Source of the DNA: an uncultured Victivallis sp.
Lineage (GTDB): Bacteria > Verrucomicrobiota > Lentisphaeria > Victivallales > Victivallaceae
Assembly: GCA_944389815.1 (NCBI GenBank)
Contig: CALXNS010000117.1
Location: forward strand, 1-40,833
Length of the DNA stretch: 40,833 nucleotides
Direction of reading: 5' to 3'
Shown here: one piece after another, positions 33,676-40,833 of the stretch
How positions within the stretch are numbered: the first letter of the stretch is position 1
How the letters are laid out: the number at the start of each line of letters is the position of its first letter
Notes under the pieces: model-generated
Database searches by the model: none
What the model was told of the DNA's origin: nothing
What the model saw: only the letters and a program-made list of their open reading frames with translations
Program-made: the position numbers and the translations under genes

Positions 33676-36600
33676 TTATTTCAGCTCCAGCAGATTGAAT
33701 TCGCGGGGATTCTTGTTGACGCCGACCCCGTCCCCCCAGTAGAGATAACCGTCGCGGCCGTGCCCTTCGCTGCTGTTAATAAGCAGGGCAAAACCGAAAC
33801 GGAGACCGGACTTGAGTTCAGGAAGCTGAAGTTCCTTCGCATCCAACATGATGGTGTAAGAGTAAAATTTCTCGTCGATTTTTCGGAACGTCAACTTCGA
33901 CGCCTCCAGAGTTTGCTGCTTTCCGCCGAATTCGAAACTGTGCCGGTAAAGCCCATCCCCCTTCCCGGTCCGGGCTGCGGTTATTTCCGTGAACGTGGAT
34001 TTCCGTTGATTGCCCTCCCCCAGCGTCAGCAATGCCAGCTGCACCGAATCCGCACGCCACGATTCCGCCAGCGCATGCGGTTGATCGAACACCGGATCCT
34101 CCACCACCACTTCGACACAGAGCAAGTCCTTCTTCCAGAAGACACGAAACGCCCCGCGGATATTGGGCAGATGCCCGCCGTCCCACTTCCGCCAGCGGGT
34201 CGGCTCCTCCAGTTTGATCCAACCATCGCCCAGCTCATCGAAGGCGGACGGCTGCACGGCAGCCGGCTCGGGAAACGGTTCAGCCACGGCGGTTTCCAGA
34301 TTCCAGTTCCGCGCGAAAACGAAGAGCGATTCGGCGTTGCCGGCATTGTCGCGAAGTTCGACGGCGGCCTGCTTCCCCGATGCCAGGGCAGTTCCGAAAT
34401 CAACTTCCACCCGGAATTCGACCGCCGAACGCGCCGGTACACTCAATTCACCCGGAGCGCCGGAGAGAAGCCGCGCGCCCTCGGGCAGAATCACTTCCGG
34501 TTTGACGACCAGAGTTTCATCGGCAAGATTGTTCACCTTGAACGGCAGCAGCACGTGCGATTGATCGCTGAAGAGATATCCGAGGTTCGTCCAGCTGGTA
34601 CTCGCCCGGTCGAATTCATACTGGAAAACAACCGGCCGGGCCACCCGCGGAATCGGTTTGTAACTTTCCGCAAGCTTGAGCAGCCGCATCGCTTCGGTTC
34701 CGGTGTTGAGGAAGGGCCTGACCGCGTCAAGCGTGGTTACGACATAAAACATCCCGTCGCCCGGCGTCTGAATCCGGTTGCGGGAAAATTCCCTCCCGTC
34801 GATTCCGAGAACGGCGTCGAACGCAAGTTTTTCCGGCAGCTCCACCCGGGAATCGGCGTCACCGGTGTAACAGACGATGATTGCGTCATCGCCACGGACA
34901 AAGACACGATTCAATTTTGCTGCGCCTGCGCCCGTGAGATCGCCCGCATAGCGGAAATGCGACAAAAGCCGGACGGCGGTCACGTACGCGGCCAACGAAC
35001 GCATCGGCGTGTGATTGCCGTCGATCATGCCGAAATTATTGAGATTTTCATCATAATATTGCAGGATGAACGGATAAAACATTGCAATACCGTTGGCTTT
35101 GGCCTCCACGGATTTCATCGCAATGCAGACCGCCGAAAAAATGTCGTCGTTCACCGCGGCCCGGACGGTGCCGCGCGGCCACGGTTTGCCGCATTCGGTA
35201 ATCCAGAAGGGCAGCGCCTGTTTGGGTTCGTTGCGCAGCGCGGCTCGGTAAGCGGAGATCTTGGCTTGAAGTGCTTCCGGCTCCTCGTAATTGTGAAAAC
35301 TCATGATGTCGGCGTCGGCCAGCAGACCGTTGGCGAGAAAGGTGCGCATCATGTCGTCGTCGGTCAACGAACCGGTGAAGACACCGCTCACCAGCGGCGT
35401 GGAGATGTTGTTGCGGGCAAATTCGTACGAAATCGTCCGCTGAAGTGCCATAAGTTGGTCGCCGGGCAGACCGGCGCCGAAGGCGATCTCGGGTTCGTTC
35501 CACACTTCGAGCGCATTCCAGTATTTCTTCCAGCGTTCACCGATGCTCTTCCAGGTGGCGGCCGCACGGATGAGATCGCGCGGATACGGATAATATCCGT
35601 TGGCATTCCGCTGAGGGACGGCGCCGCTCCACGCGGGAGCGTCGTGGAAGACATCGAGCACCTTGAGGCGATGTTTCGCTGCGAGGGAACGCAGGAAATC
35701 GCTGCCGAGCGCGTCCCAGTCGAAAACACCGGATTGTTTCGGTTCGAGATATCCCCAGCACAACCGTTCGCGGACGTTGCCGATTCCGGCGTATTCGAGG
35801 AGCGCGTAATAACCGTCGGCCAGCTGCGGGTCTTTATAAATTCCGAAAACCGAAGCCGCCGCATCCACCCCGAAAAAATCATCGCGTTCCCCTTCGAACT
35901 TCGGCGACACCACCATGCCGCAGGTGAAGTCGGGGTTTTCGAACACGTATTCAACGAAGCCGATCTTCTCCGGCACCGGCAGCAGAAATCCATCGCCGTC
36001 GGCAGTCACCTCCGCCCGGCCTTCGCCAATGACGTTTCCGACGTAATCGCGCAGTTGAAAGGGCAACGCCGATTCCCGGGTTTTCCCCTTCAAACCGATC
36101 CGCACCGACGCCGAACCGGGCGGCACAACCAGGAGACCGGGATGGGTTATTTGCGCCTCAAGTTCAGCAGCGACGGAAACCGGCGCGCCGCAGGTGAGTT
36201 CCATATCGGTAATTTCCGTGTCGAACGTTTTGAATTCCGGGTTCAATGCGATCAGCCACCGCACCCGGACGCGGGAAATCGGTTGGCGCAGCACTCCGTC
36301 ATTCGCACCTCCCCAATGGCCGAACTTCGGATTGCCCGGTTCGGCAAACTGCCGCACGTCCACACGCTGCGGTGCGGTGCCATTGCCGGAGAGCGTCACA
36401 AGCTGATGGAAATTCTGTCCCTGCGAATCGGTCACCTCAATCATCAGACTCCGGATCGGCGTTTTGATCTGAAACGATAATGCGGTCAGTTCGATGCCGG
36501 GTTTGAAAATCAACTCGGTTCCGAGATAATTGCCGCCGCCGGAGAAATCACTGTGAACCTTTACTCCGTTCGCCAGCGTTTCGAGCGCGCCCTTTGCCCC

Positions 36601-37215
36601 GGGAAATTCCGCACCGTCGCAGAAACGAAACTCATCCGGTTGCGGCGCATATTTCACCACCGGCGCATCGGTCGTCTCCGCTTTGATGTTCAGAAATTCG
36701 ATTTTCTGCGGAACATCGATATTTCCCGCGCTTGCGCCGATGGTGCGCAACGTCAGCGACTTAACCGGCAGATGCAGCACCCCGTCATTCGCTCCGCCCC
36801 ATTTGGCACACCCATTCTCTCCGGCCCGGAAGAAATAATCCGTCGTCACGCTTTGAATCTGGTCGAAATTGCCCGACAGCGGCACGAACCGCACCAGCGT
36901 CTGATTGGTGGCATCCACCACCTGAATGCCGATGTGTTTTGCCGGAGAGCGCAGCGTCAGAGAAATGGATTTGAGATTCAACGGTTTGGGAAAAGCGCAG
37001 CTCACGCCGGTATAATTGCCGCCGCCGGAGAAATCGCTGACGGTAATCAACGTCGGCGCCTCCTCCGTTCCGCCGCGCTTCATCTCGCCTTTCGCGCCGG
37101 GAAATTCCGGGCCGTCGGTAAAAATCCAGCTGCCGTCACGCAGCAGATCGACTTCCGCGGCGGAAAGAACCGCCGCACACAACAGAAAAACGGCAAGAAT
37201 TCGGGAGATCATCAT
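33676..37215 (-). CDS. Secreted clan GH-A glycosidase with duplicated N-terminal modules
   Basis: This 1179-residue exported protein has a signal peptide (MMISRILAVFLLCAAVLSAAE). Two homologous beta modules follow (about 31-160 and 197-325), each with DGxEFPGAKG, SDFSGGGNY and WGGANDGVL. A linker domain precedes a TIM barrel of the GH39/GH5 clan type. The barrel has WNEPE with acid/base E574, and WITECG with probable nucleophile E674, 100 residues apart as expected. The C-terminus (about 1030-1179) resembles a CBM9/DOMON-like carbohydrate-binding domain. The substrate is not predictable. AAGG precedes the start, and it follows a prepilin gene by 76 bp on the same strand. Confidence 0.88.
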   Translation of the reverse strand: MMISRILAVFLLCAAVLSAAEVDLLRDGSWIFTDGPEFPGAKGEMKRGGTEEAPTLITVSDFSGGGNYTGVSCAFPKPLNLKSISLTLRSPAKHIGIQVVDATNQTLVRFVPLSGNFDQIQSVTTDYFFRAGENGCAKWGGANDGVLHLPVKSLTLRTIGASAGNIDVPQKIEFLNIKAETTDAPVVKYAPQPDEFRFCDGAEFPGAKGALETLANGVKVHSDFSGGGNYLGTELIFKPGIELTALSFQIKTPIRSLMIEVTDSQGQNFHQLVTLSGNGTAPQRVDVRQFAEPGNPKFGHWGGANDGVLRQPISRVRVRWLIALNPEFKTFDTEITDMELTCGAPVSVAAELEAQITHPGLLVVPPGSASVRIGLKGKTRESALPFQLRDYVGNVIGEGRAEVTADGDGFLLPVPEKIGFVEYVFENPDFTCGMVVSPKFEGERDDFFGVDAAASVFGIYKDPQLADGYYALLEYAGIGNVRERLCWGYLEPKQSGVFDWDALGSDFLRSLAAKHRLKVLDVFHDAPAWSGAVPQRNANGYYPYPRDLIRAAATWKSIGERWKKYWNALEVWNEPEIAFGAGLPGDQLMALQRTISYEFARNNISTPLVSGVFTGSLTDDDMMRTFLANGLLADADIMSFHNYEEPEALQAKISAYRAALRNEPKQALPFWITECGKPWPRGTVRAAVNDDIFSAVCIAMKSVEAKANGIAMFYPFILQYYDENLNNFGMIDGNHTPMRSLAAYVTAVRLLSHFRYAGDLTGAGAAKLNRVFVRGDDAIIVCYTGDADSRVELPEKLAFDAVLGIDGREFSRNRIQTPGDGMFYVVTTLDAVRPFLNTGTEAMRLLKLAESYKPIPRVARPVVFQYEFDRASTSWTNLGYLFSDQSHVLLPFKVNNLADETLVVKPEVILPEGARLLSGAPGELSVPARSAVEFRVEVDFGTALASGKQAAVELRDNAGNAESLFVFARNWNLETAVAEPFPEPAAVQPSAFDELGDGWIKLEEPTRWRKWDGGHLPNIRGAFRVFWKKDLLCVEVVVEDPVFDQPHALAESWRADSVQLALLTLGEGNQRKSTFTEITAARTGKGDGLYRHSFEFGGKQQTLEASKLTFRKIDEKFYSYTIMLDAKELQLPELKSGLRFGFALLINSSEGHGRDGYLYWGDGVGVNKNPREFNLLELK

Positions 37216-37291
37216 TGGTCGCCTTTATCAAAAGATCTAAATCGAATATCATTCTTCCGGAACAAAGAGTTCCACAACGCTCATCGAAAAA

Positions 37292-38011
37292 TCAGAGATT
37301 TTCGTCCAGCTCGATGTAACGATTCCATTTGTCGCCACTGACAGAGAGGTACATTCCCTTTCCCGCCCACTTGACGCTGCCGTCGCTCATCGCGAAATTG
37401 GAACCATCAAGGTGGGTGGCGAATTCAAGATTCATTCCAGCGGTGATGCAGCCGAGCAGAACCTTGCGTCCCAACCGCCCAAGCGAACAATTGAACATGT
37501 TCGGTCCATCGGTCAGATCTCGTTCATAAAGGTAACTCTGAGCATTCCACATCGCCGCCCCGGAACCGTCGTCAGTCGGACTGTCCGGATTGCTGGCATC
37601 CCAGGCTTTCGCCGAGGGACAGAAGAAGATTGCCGGACGGTTTTCACCCCCGCACTTGTACGCGAACATGCTGCCGTGCTTCGGTGTGGTGGCCGCCAGA
37701 TTCCCGAGCAGACCGATCTGGGGCAGCAGACCGAGCCCGACATTGTCATATCCTTTCGTGGTTGACCAGAAGGCGGTTTCGCGGCTTTCCGTTCCGGAAC
37801 CGTCAAAATAGGTGCGCGCCAGCGGAAGCTGATCACGAAAATCCATCGAATACTGGAGAACGGATTGAACGATCTGCTTCTCCTGAGAAACACATTTGAT
37901 CTGCTTGGCTTTGTCCCGGGCACGGTTAAGCGCCGGAAGCAGCATCGATGCGAGAATGGCGATGATCGCAATCACGACGAGGAGTTCGATCAGTGTGAAG
38001 GTTCGTTTCAT
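37292..38011 (-). CDS. Prepilin-like protein with H-x-DG tail
   Basis: This 239-residue protein has a type IV prepilin N-terminal methylation motif, [20 protein letters not shown], including the conserved Glu at +5 of the mature protein. Its C-terminal [16 protein letters not shown] is of the kind common in planctomycete, lentisphaeral and verrucomicrobial pseudopilins (DUF1559-like). Such proteins are processed by prepilin peptidase and may form short pseudopili or remain membrane-anchored; their function is unsettled. GAGGTGA precedes the ATG. It lies 76 bp upstream of the giant secreted glycosidase, so cotranscription is likely. Confidence 0.92.
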   Translation of the reverse strand: MKRTFTLIELLVVIAIIAILASMLLPALNRARDKAKQIKCVSQEKQIVQSVLQYSMDFRDQLPLARTYFDGSGTESRETAFWSTTKGYDNVGLGLLPQIGLLGNLAATTPKHGSMFAYKCGGENRPAIFFCPSAKAWDASNPDSPTDDGSGAAMWNAQSYLYERDLTDGPNMFNCSLGRLGRKVLLGCITAGMNLEFATHLDGSNFAMSDGSVKWAGKGMYLSVSGDKWNRYIELDENL

Positions 38012-38072
38012 AATGTCACCTCATGGTTTGGAAATGATCTTTCCCTACAAAAGTTTCTTTTCAAAAGTAAAC

Positions 38073-38100
38073 TGTTACTCTACATAATTATGATGTAACA
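38073..38100. promoter_or_regulatory. Nested palindrome upstream of the prepilin-glycosidase operon
   Basis: TGTTAC (38073-38078) and GTAACA (38095-38100) enclose a perfect 10-bp palindrome CATAATTATG (38083-38092). The element lies 60 to 90 bp before the prepilin ATG in AT-rich DNA, a suitable place for an operator. No regulator gene is adjacent. Apart from this and the terminator below, 38012-38291 shows no gene. Confidence 0.45.
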
Positions 38101-38244
38101 ATATGAAAAAAACAAGTAGAAAACAATAAAGGAAATCACTTTTTCCAGGAAACATTAAGGTAACATCGGGAAAAATCAGGAAACATGCATTTTCAGAAGA
38201 GCTGCCCTCCACCGGCTTCCGATCGAATCGCCGAAGTCGCAAAC

Positions 38245-38275
38245 AAAAAAAACCGCCGCTCATTCCAGCGACGGT
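38245..38275 (-). terminator. Terminator after tRNA(CAU)
   Basis: On the minus strand a 9-bp stem (ACCGTCGCT with AGCGGCGGT, one G-U pair; 38252-38275) with a 6-nt loop is followed by seven T (38245-38251). It lies 17 nt after the CCA end of the tRNA. Confidence 0.85.
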
Positions 38276-38291
38276 TCCGATTGCAGAAAAC

Positions 38292-38368
38292 TGGTAGCGG
38301 GTCCAGGATTCGAACCAGGGACCTGCGGATTATGATTCCGACGCTCTAACCAACTGAGCTAACCCGCC
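38292..38368 (-). tRNA. tRNA with anticodon CAU, probably elongator Met
   Basis: A 77-nt cloverleaf folds on the minus strand: acceptor GGCGGGT/ACCCGCT with G1-U72, D stem GCTC/GAGC, loop ATCATAA with anticodon CAT, discriminator A and encoded CCA. Two stem mismatches are visible: U27 against C43 in the anticodon stem (TCGGA/TCCGC) and U51 against U63 in the T stem (CCTGG/CCTGG). It is not an initiator: that type has a C1-A72 mismatch and three G-C pairs in the anticodon stem. Elongator Met is more likely than tRNA-Ile2 (lysidine-modified CAU), but the latter is not excluded. Confidence 0.88.
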
Positions 38369-38377
38369 ACACCACTT

Positions 38378-38405
38378 AAAATAAACCATTTTCCCGGTTT
38401 TACAA
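38378..38405 (-). promoter_or_regulatory. Candidate promoter for tRNA(CAU)
   Basis: On the minus strand TTGTAA (38400-38405) and TATTTT (38378-38383) are 16 bases apart, with a start only a few nt before the mature tRNA end. Confidence 0.4.
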
Positions 38406-38490
38406 GTTCAAGTGGGAAAAATTCCTGAAAAAAATCCCCGATTCTCCGCCATGCCCCCCGGAAGAAACACGCGGCACTTCGGAAATTCAT

Positions 38491-39333
38491 TCAACCTTTG
38501 ACGCCTCCAAGCATGATTCCCTTGACCAATTGCTTCTGCATCAGTACGAAGATGAGAATCATCGGCAGCACGCTCATCGTCACCGCCGCCATCAGCAGAT
38601 TGGTCTGCTGCCCCTGACTGGAACTGAAGGCGAGCATCCCGATCGGAAGAGTGTATTTATCCGGACTCTTCATCAACACCAGCGGCCAGAAGAGATTGTT
38701 GTAGCTGGCAATGAACGTGAAGATCGTCAGCGTCACCAGCGCCGGACGCGACAACGGCAGAACCACATCCCAGAACAACTGCCATTTGGTCGCACCGTCG
38801 ATTTCGGCCGCCTCATCAAGCGATTTGGGAATGTTCATCATGAACTGCCGCATCAGAAACGTCCCGAACGCCGAAAACGCACTCGGCAGAATCAATCCGA
38901 CATAGGAATCCACCAGGTGCAGCCGGATCATATTTTGATAATTCGGAATCATCATCACCAGCCCCGGCAGCATCATCGTCGCCAGATAAAGGAAGAAAAT
39001 CTTGTCGCGCCCCTTCCACTCCAGCCGCGAAAAACTGTACGCCGCCATGCTGCTGGTCAATACCTGCAGAAACGTCACCCACGCCGCCACGAAAATCGAG
39101 TTCCAATACCAGCGACCGAAGAGAATCCCACGCATGTTGAAGACTTCCACGTAATTATACCACTGGCACACTTCCGGCAGCCAGCTGTCGAGTTCAACCT
39201 CTTCCAACAGCTTCAAGCTGGCCAGAATCATCCAGGTGAACGGCAGCACCAGCAGCACCGCCAGCAACGTCAACCCGAAATTCAATATCAGCAATTTGGT
39301 GAAATTGCCGAAGAAACGGTTGTTTTCACGCAT
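38491..39333 (-). CDS. Sugar ABC transporter permease, MalG type
   Basis: This 280-residue inner-membrane protein with six hydrophobic segments matches carbohydrate ABC permeases of the MalG/CUT1 class. The EAA loop that contacts the ATPase is seen as DEAAEIDGATKWQLFWDVVL (about residues 172-191). The C-terminus ends QKQLVKGIMLGGVKG, as in many homologues. Normal length. A GAGGGGGG ribosome binding site precedes the ATG. It follows the larger MalF-type permease by 16 bp. No ATPase or binding-protein gene is in the window; a binding protein may lie upstream, off the edge, and the ATPase may be a shared MsmK-like subunit. Confidence 0.95.
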   Translation of the reverse strand: MRENNRFFGNFTKLLILNFGLTLLAVLLVLPFTWMILASLKLLEEVELDSWLPEVCQWYNYVEVFNMRGILFGRWYWNSIFVAAWVTFLQVLTSSMAAYSFSRLEWKGRDKIFFLYLATMMLPGLVMMIPNYQNMIRLHLVDSYVGLILPSAFSAFGTFLMRQFMMNIPKSLDEAAEIDGATKWQLFWDVVLPLSRPALVTLTIFTFIASYNNLFWPLVLMKSPDKYTLPIGMLAFSSSQGQQTNLLMAAVTMSVLPMILIFVLMQKQLVKGIMLGGVKG

Positions 39334-39349
39334 GATTTTCCCCCCTCGC

Positions 39350-40833
39350 CTATTCGTTGGTGTAACGGTTGCCGAATTTCCAGTTGAACATCGTCACCAG
39401 AAACACCAGCATGAAAAGCAGCCACGACACCGCGGACGCATATCCGAGCCGCCCCGTGCCGAACCCCTGATTGTAAATGTAATACGCCAGCGTCGTCGTC
39501 GAGCCCGCAGGCCCCCCGTCGGTCATCGCCCGCGCCATCTCGAATCCACCCTGAAGACCGCCGATCACCGCCATGATCATGATGAAGAACGTCACGTTGG
39601 CAAGCTGCGGCCAGGTGATGTTCCAGAATCTCTGCCACGGCGAAGCGCCGTCGATGTCGGCAGCTTCGTACAACTCCTGCGGCACTCCGGACAGTCCCGC
39701 CAGATAGAGCAGCATGTTGTTCGATCCGATCGCCCCCCAGAATCCCATCAGCATCAACGCCGGTTTCGCCCAGTAGTAATCCGCCAGCCATTGCGGCGGC
39801 GTCAGCCCGTCCGGCAGCGGCTGCGCATCCGGCAGACCCGAACTTAATACCATCGACGGCAACACCCAGAAGACCGCCGTCATGCCGATCAGAATGAAAT
39901 TCCCCACCATCGCAGTTCCGTCGACGATCGTCGAATCTCCGATGCCGCGGTCCGCCACCGAACCGTAGGCGCGCCCCCGCACAAAACACCGGATGAACAA
40001 TCCCCAGCCGCAAAGCAGGAACGCTCCGCATATCCCCCAGAGCCAGAAGGGCGTGACATTTCCCATCGTCGCCTGCCGGACCCCGTTTTCCCAGCTGCAT
40101 AACGCATTCCAGGCCGGCGTGCACCATTTCGGGGCAAAAATCAGCGGCAGCGACAGAAGAATCATCCCGAGCAGCACGCTCAGATTTCCGCTCTCGCCAT
40201 CGCGCCACAGCCGCAGCTTTCGCCGCACCATCCACAGGAAAAACACGCCGACAGCCACCAGCAATGCCACACCGAAGAAACGACATCCCGGCGCAAGTTC
40301 AATCGCAATCGGCGTAAGCCCGTCCAGAACCGGACGGAGCGCGTTGTTGATCGGCCCGGTGTTGGGCGCGTACAACTTCTTCCAGAGGATGTAGGTTGCC
40401 ACCCCCGCGGTGAAATACGGGAAATAAAACAGCGTCCGGTAGATCGTCTTCCCGCCGATTGAACCGACGATGAACACTCCGCCGACCAGCGACACCATCA
40501 GCATCGTCATCGCGGATGCGCCCATCCCGAGACAGAGCAGAATCGCCAGCGACACGGTCAAAACCGCCGTCAGAATCAACATCGTCCAGACCCGCCGCAT
40601 ACCGTTGCCCTTGAATTCCAGATTGAGCAGCAGCGCCGCTCCGAGGCTGCCGGCCACTCCGAACGGCAAACCGATCATCAGAAAGAAGGTGTTCCCGAGA
40701 TAACGGCCGAAATCCGGCTCCTGAAAAAGCTTGATGAAGTTGTCGAGCCCGACGAACCGGATCTCCTCGAACCGGAAATAATTATGCATTTCCAGATTCC
40801 AGTCCGTGAACGCCATGTAAACGCTCATCAGCA
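39350..40833 (-). CDS. Sugar ABC transporter permease, MalF type, helix-expanded (5' partial)
   Basis: The visible 494 codons run off the right edge, so the N-terminus and first membrane helix are missing. Core MalF-type text is present: FVGLDNFIKLF, YRTLFYFPYFTAGVATYILW, and the EAA loop YEAADIDGASPWQRFWNITW, plus a normal C-terminal half. Numbering from the first Met in the window, two insertions break this core. Residues about 75-128 add two hydrophobic helices. Residues about 170-350 add about four more (183-201, 216-232, 261-282, 307-329). Usual permeases have about 290-310 residues and six helices. E. coli MalF has a large periplasmic loop instead, not extra helices. It is paired with the MalG-type gene downstream. 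Confidence 0.9.
   Translation of the reverse strand, partial: LMSVYMAFTDWNLEMHNYFRFEEIRFVGLDNFIKLFQEPDFGRYLGNTFFLMIGLPFGVAGSLGAALLLNLEFKGNGMRRVWTMLILTAVLTVSLAILLCLGMGASAMTMLMVSLVGGVFIVGSIGGKTIYRTLFYFPYFTAGVATYILWKKLYAPNTGPINNALRPVLDGLTPIAIELAPGCRFFGVALLVAVGVFFLWMVRRKLRLWRDGESGNLSVLLGMILLSLPLIFAPKWCTPAWNALCSWENGVRQATMGNVTPFWLWGICGAFLLCGWGLFIRCFVRGRAYGSVADRGIGDSTIVDGTAMVGNFILIGMTAVFWVLPSMVLSSGLPDAQPLPDGLTPPQWLADYYWAKPALMLMGFWGAIGSNNMLLYLAGLSGVPQELYEAADIDGASPWQRFWNITWPQLANVTFFIMIMAVIGGLQGGFEMARAMTDGGPAGSTTTLAYYIYNQGFGTGRLGYASAVSWLLFMLVFLVTMFNWKFGNRYTNE

Noticed and set aside
33172..36480. 1102-codon open frame on plus, antisense to the giant glycosidase
   Set aside because: The opposite strand has signal peptide, repeats and catalytic motifs. 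The plus frame has shadow composition, starts inside the esterase gene and crosses two terminators.
1..40833. CRISPR array, insertion sequence, integrase or attachment sites
   Set aside because: No regularly spaced repeats, transposase or integrase motifs were seen. The two tRNA genes have no integrase nearby, and no repeated tRNA 3' end was noticed.

Overview
The window reads as chromosomal DNA of a saccharolytic, GC-rich bacterium with a Gram-negative-type envelope, most likely of the Lentisphaerota (Victivallis-like). This placement is inferred from gene content: prepilin-like proteins with an H-x(n)-DG tail encoded beside glycoside hydrolases, many unlinked sugar-degradation genes under AraC or LacI control, an ADP-ribosylglycohydrolase-family protein inside a sugar locus, and secreted multidomain enzymes resembling planctomycete ones. 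No rRNA or phylogenetic marker was compared. There is no phage, IS element, CRISPR array or plasmid gene.

Layout. 1-1800: tRNA-Glu(CUC) divergent from gltX. 1900-4525 (minus): an HpcH/HpaI-type aldolase followed by a cytoplasmic Asp-box propeller protein. 4727-8723 (plus): two tandem ArnT/PMT-type membrane glycosyltransferases and a phospholipid-N-methyltransferase-like protein, joined by ATGA overlaps. Convergent to them are DedA and DUF2062 membrane proteins, so about 5.4 kb is devoted to the envelope. 10285-10827: a doubtful small secreted protein. 11026-17069: two sugar loci, AraC divergent from a GH36 alpha-galactosidase, and an ADP-ribosylglycohydrolase-family protein divergent from a second AraC. 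The GH36 and ADP-ribosylglycohydrolase genes converge and overlap by 26 bp. 17225-22402: citrate synthase, then a YhaO/YhaN (SbcD/SbcC-like) pair.

22675-26010: a LacI regulator, a low-GC patch with a truncated glycosidase-like gene and a frameshifted prepilin gene, then a GH130 enzyme. 26089-28683 (minus): PheA (chorismate mutase/prephenate dehydratase) and two diverged secreted paralogues of unknown function. 28811-33568 (plus): a lipoprotein, NrdR, an RlmI-type rRNA methyltransferase and a secreted acetyl-xylan-esterase-like protein, closed by a strong terminator. 33676-38011 (minus): a prepilin and an 1179-residue secreted clan GH-A glycosidase with duplicated N-terminal modules. 38292-38368: a tRNA with anticodon CAU. 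38491-40833 (minus): two sugar ABC permeases, the first with extra membrane helices and cut by the window edge.

The gene set suggests an organism that cleaves glycans outside the cytoplasm (esterase, giant glycosidase), imports oligosaccharides by ABC transport, and finishes degradation inside with enzymes lacking signal peptides (GH36, GH130, aldolase), each under a local regulator. I found no clear new defence or mobile system. The least explained parts are the sugar-locus ADP-ribosylglycohydrolase homologue, the tandem secreted paralogues after pheA, the pilin-glycosidase pairing with one decayed copy, and the helix-expanded permease.
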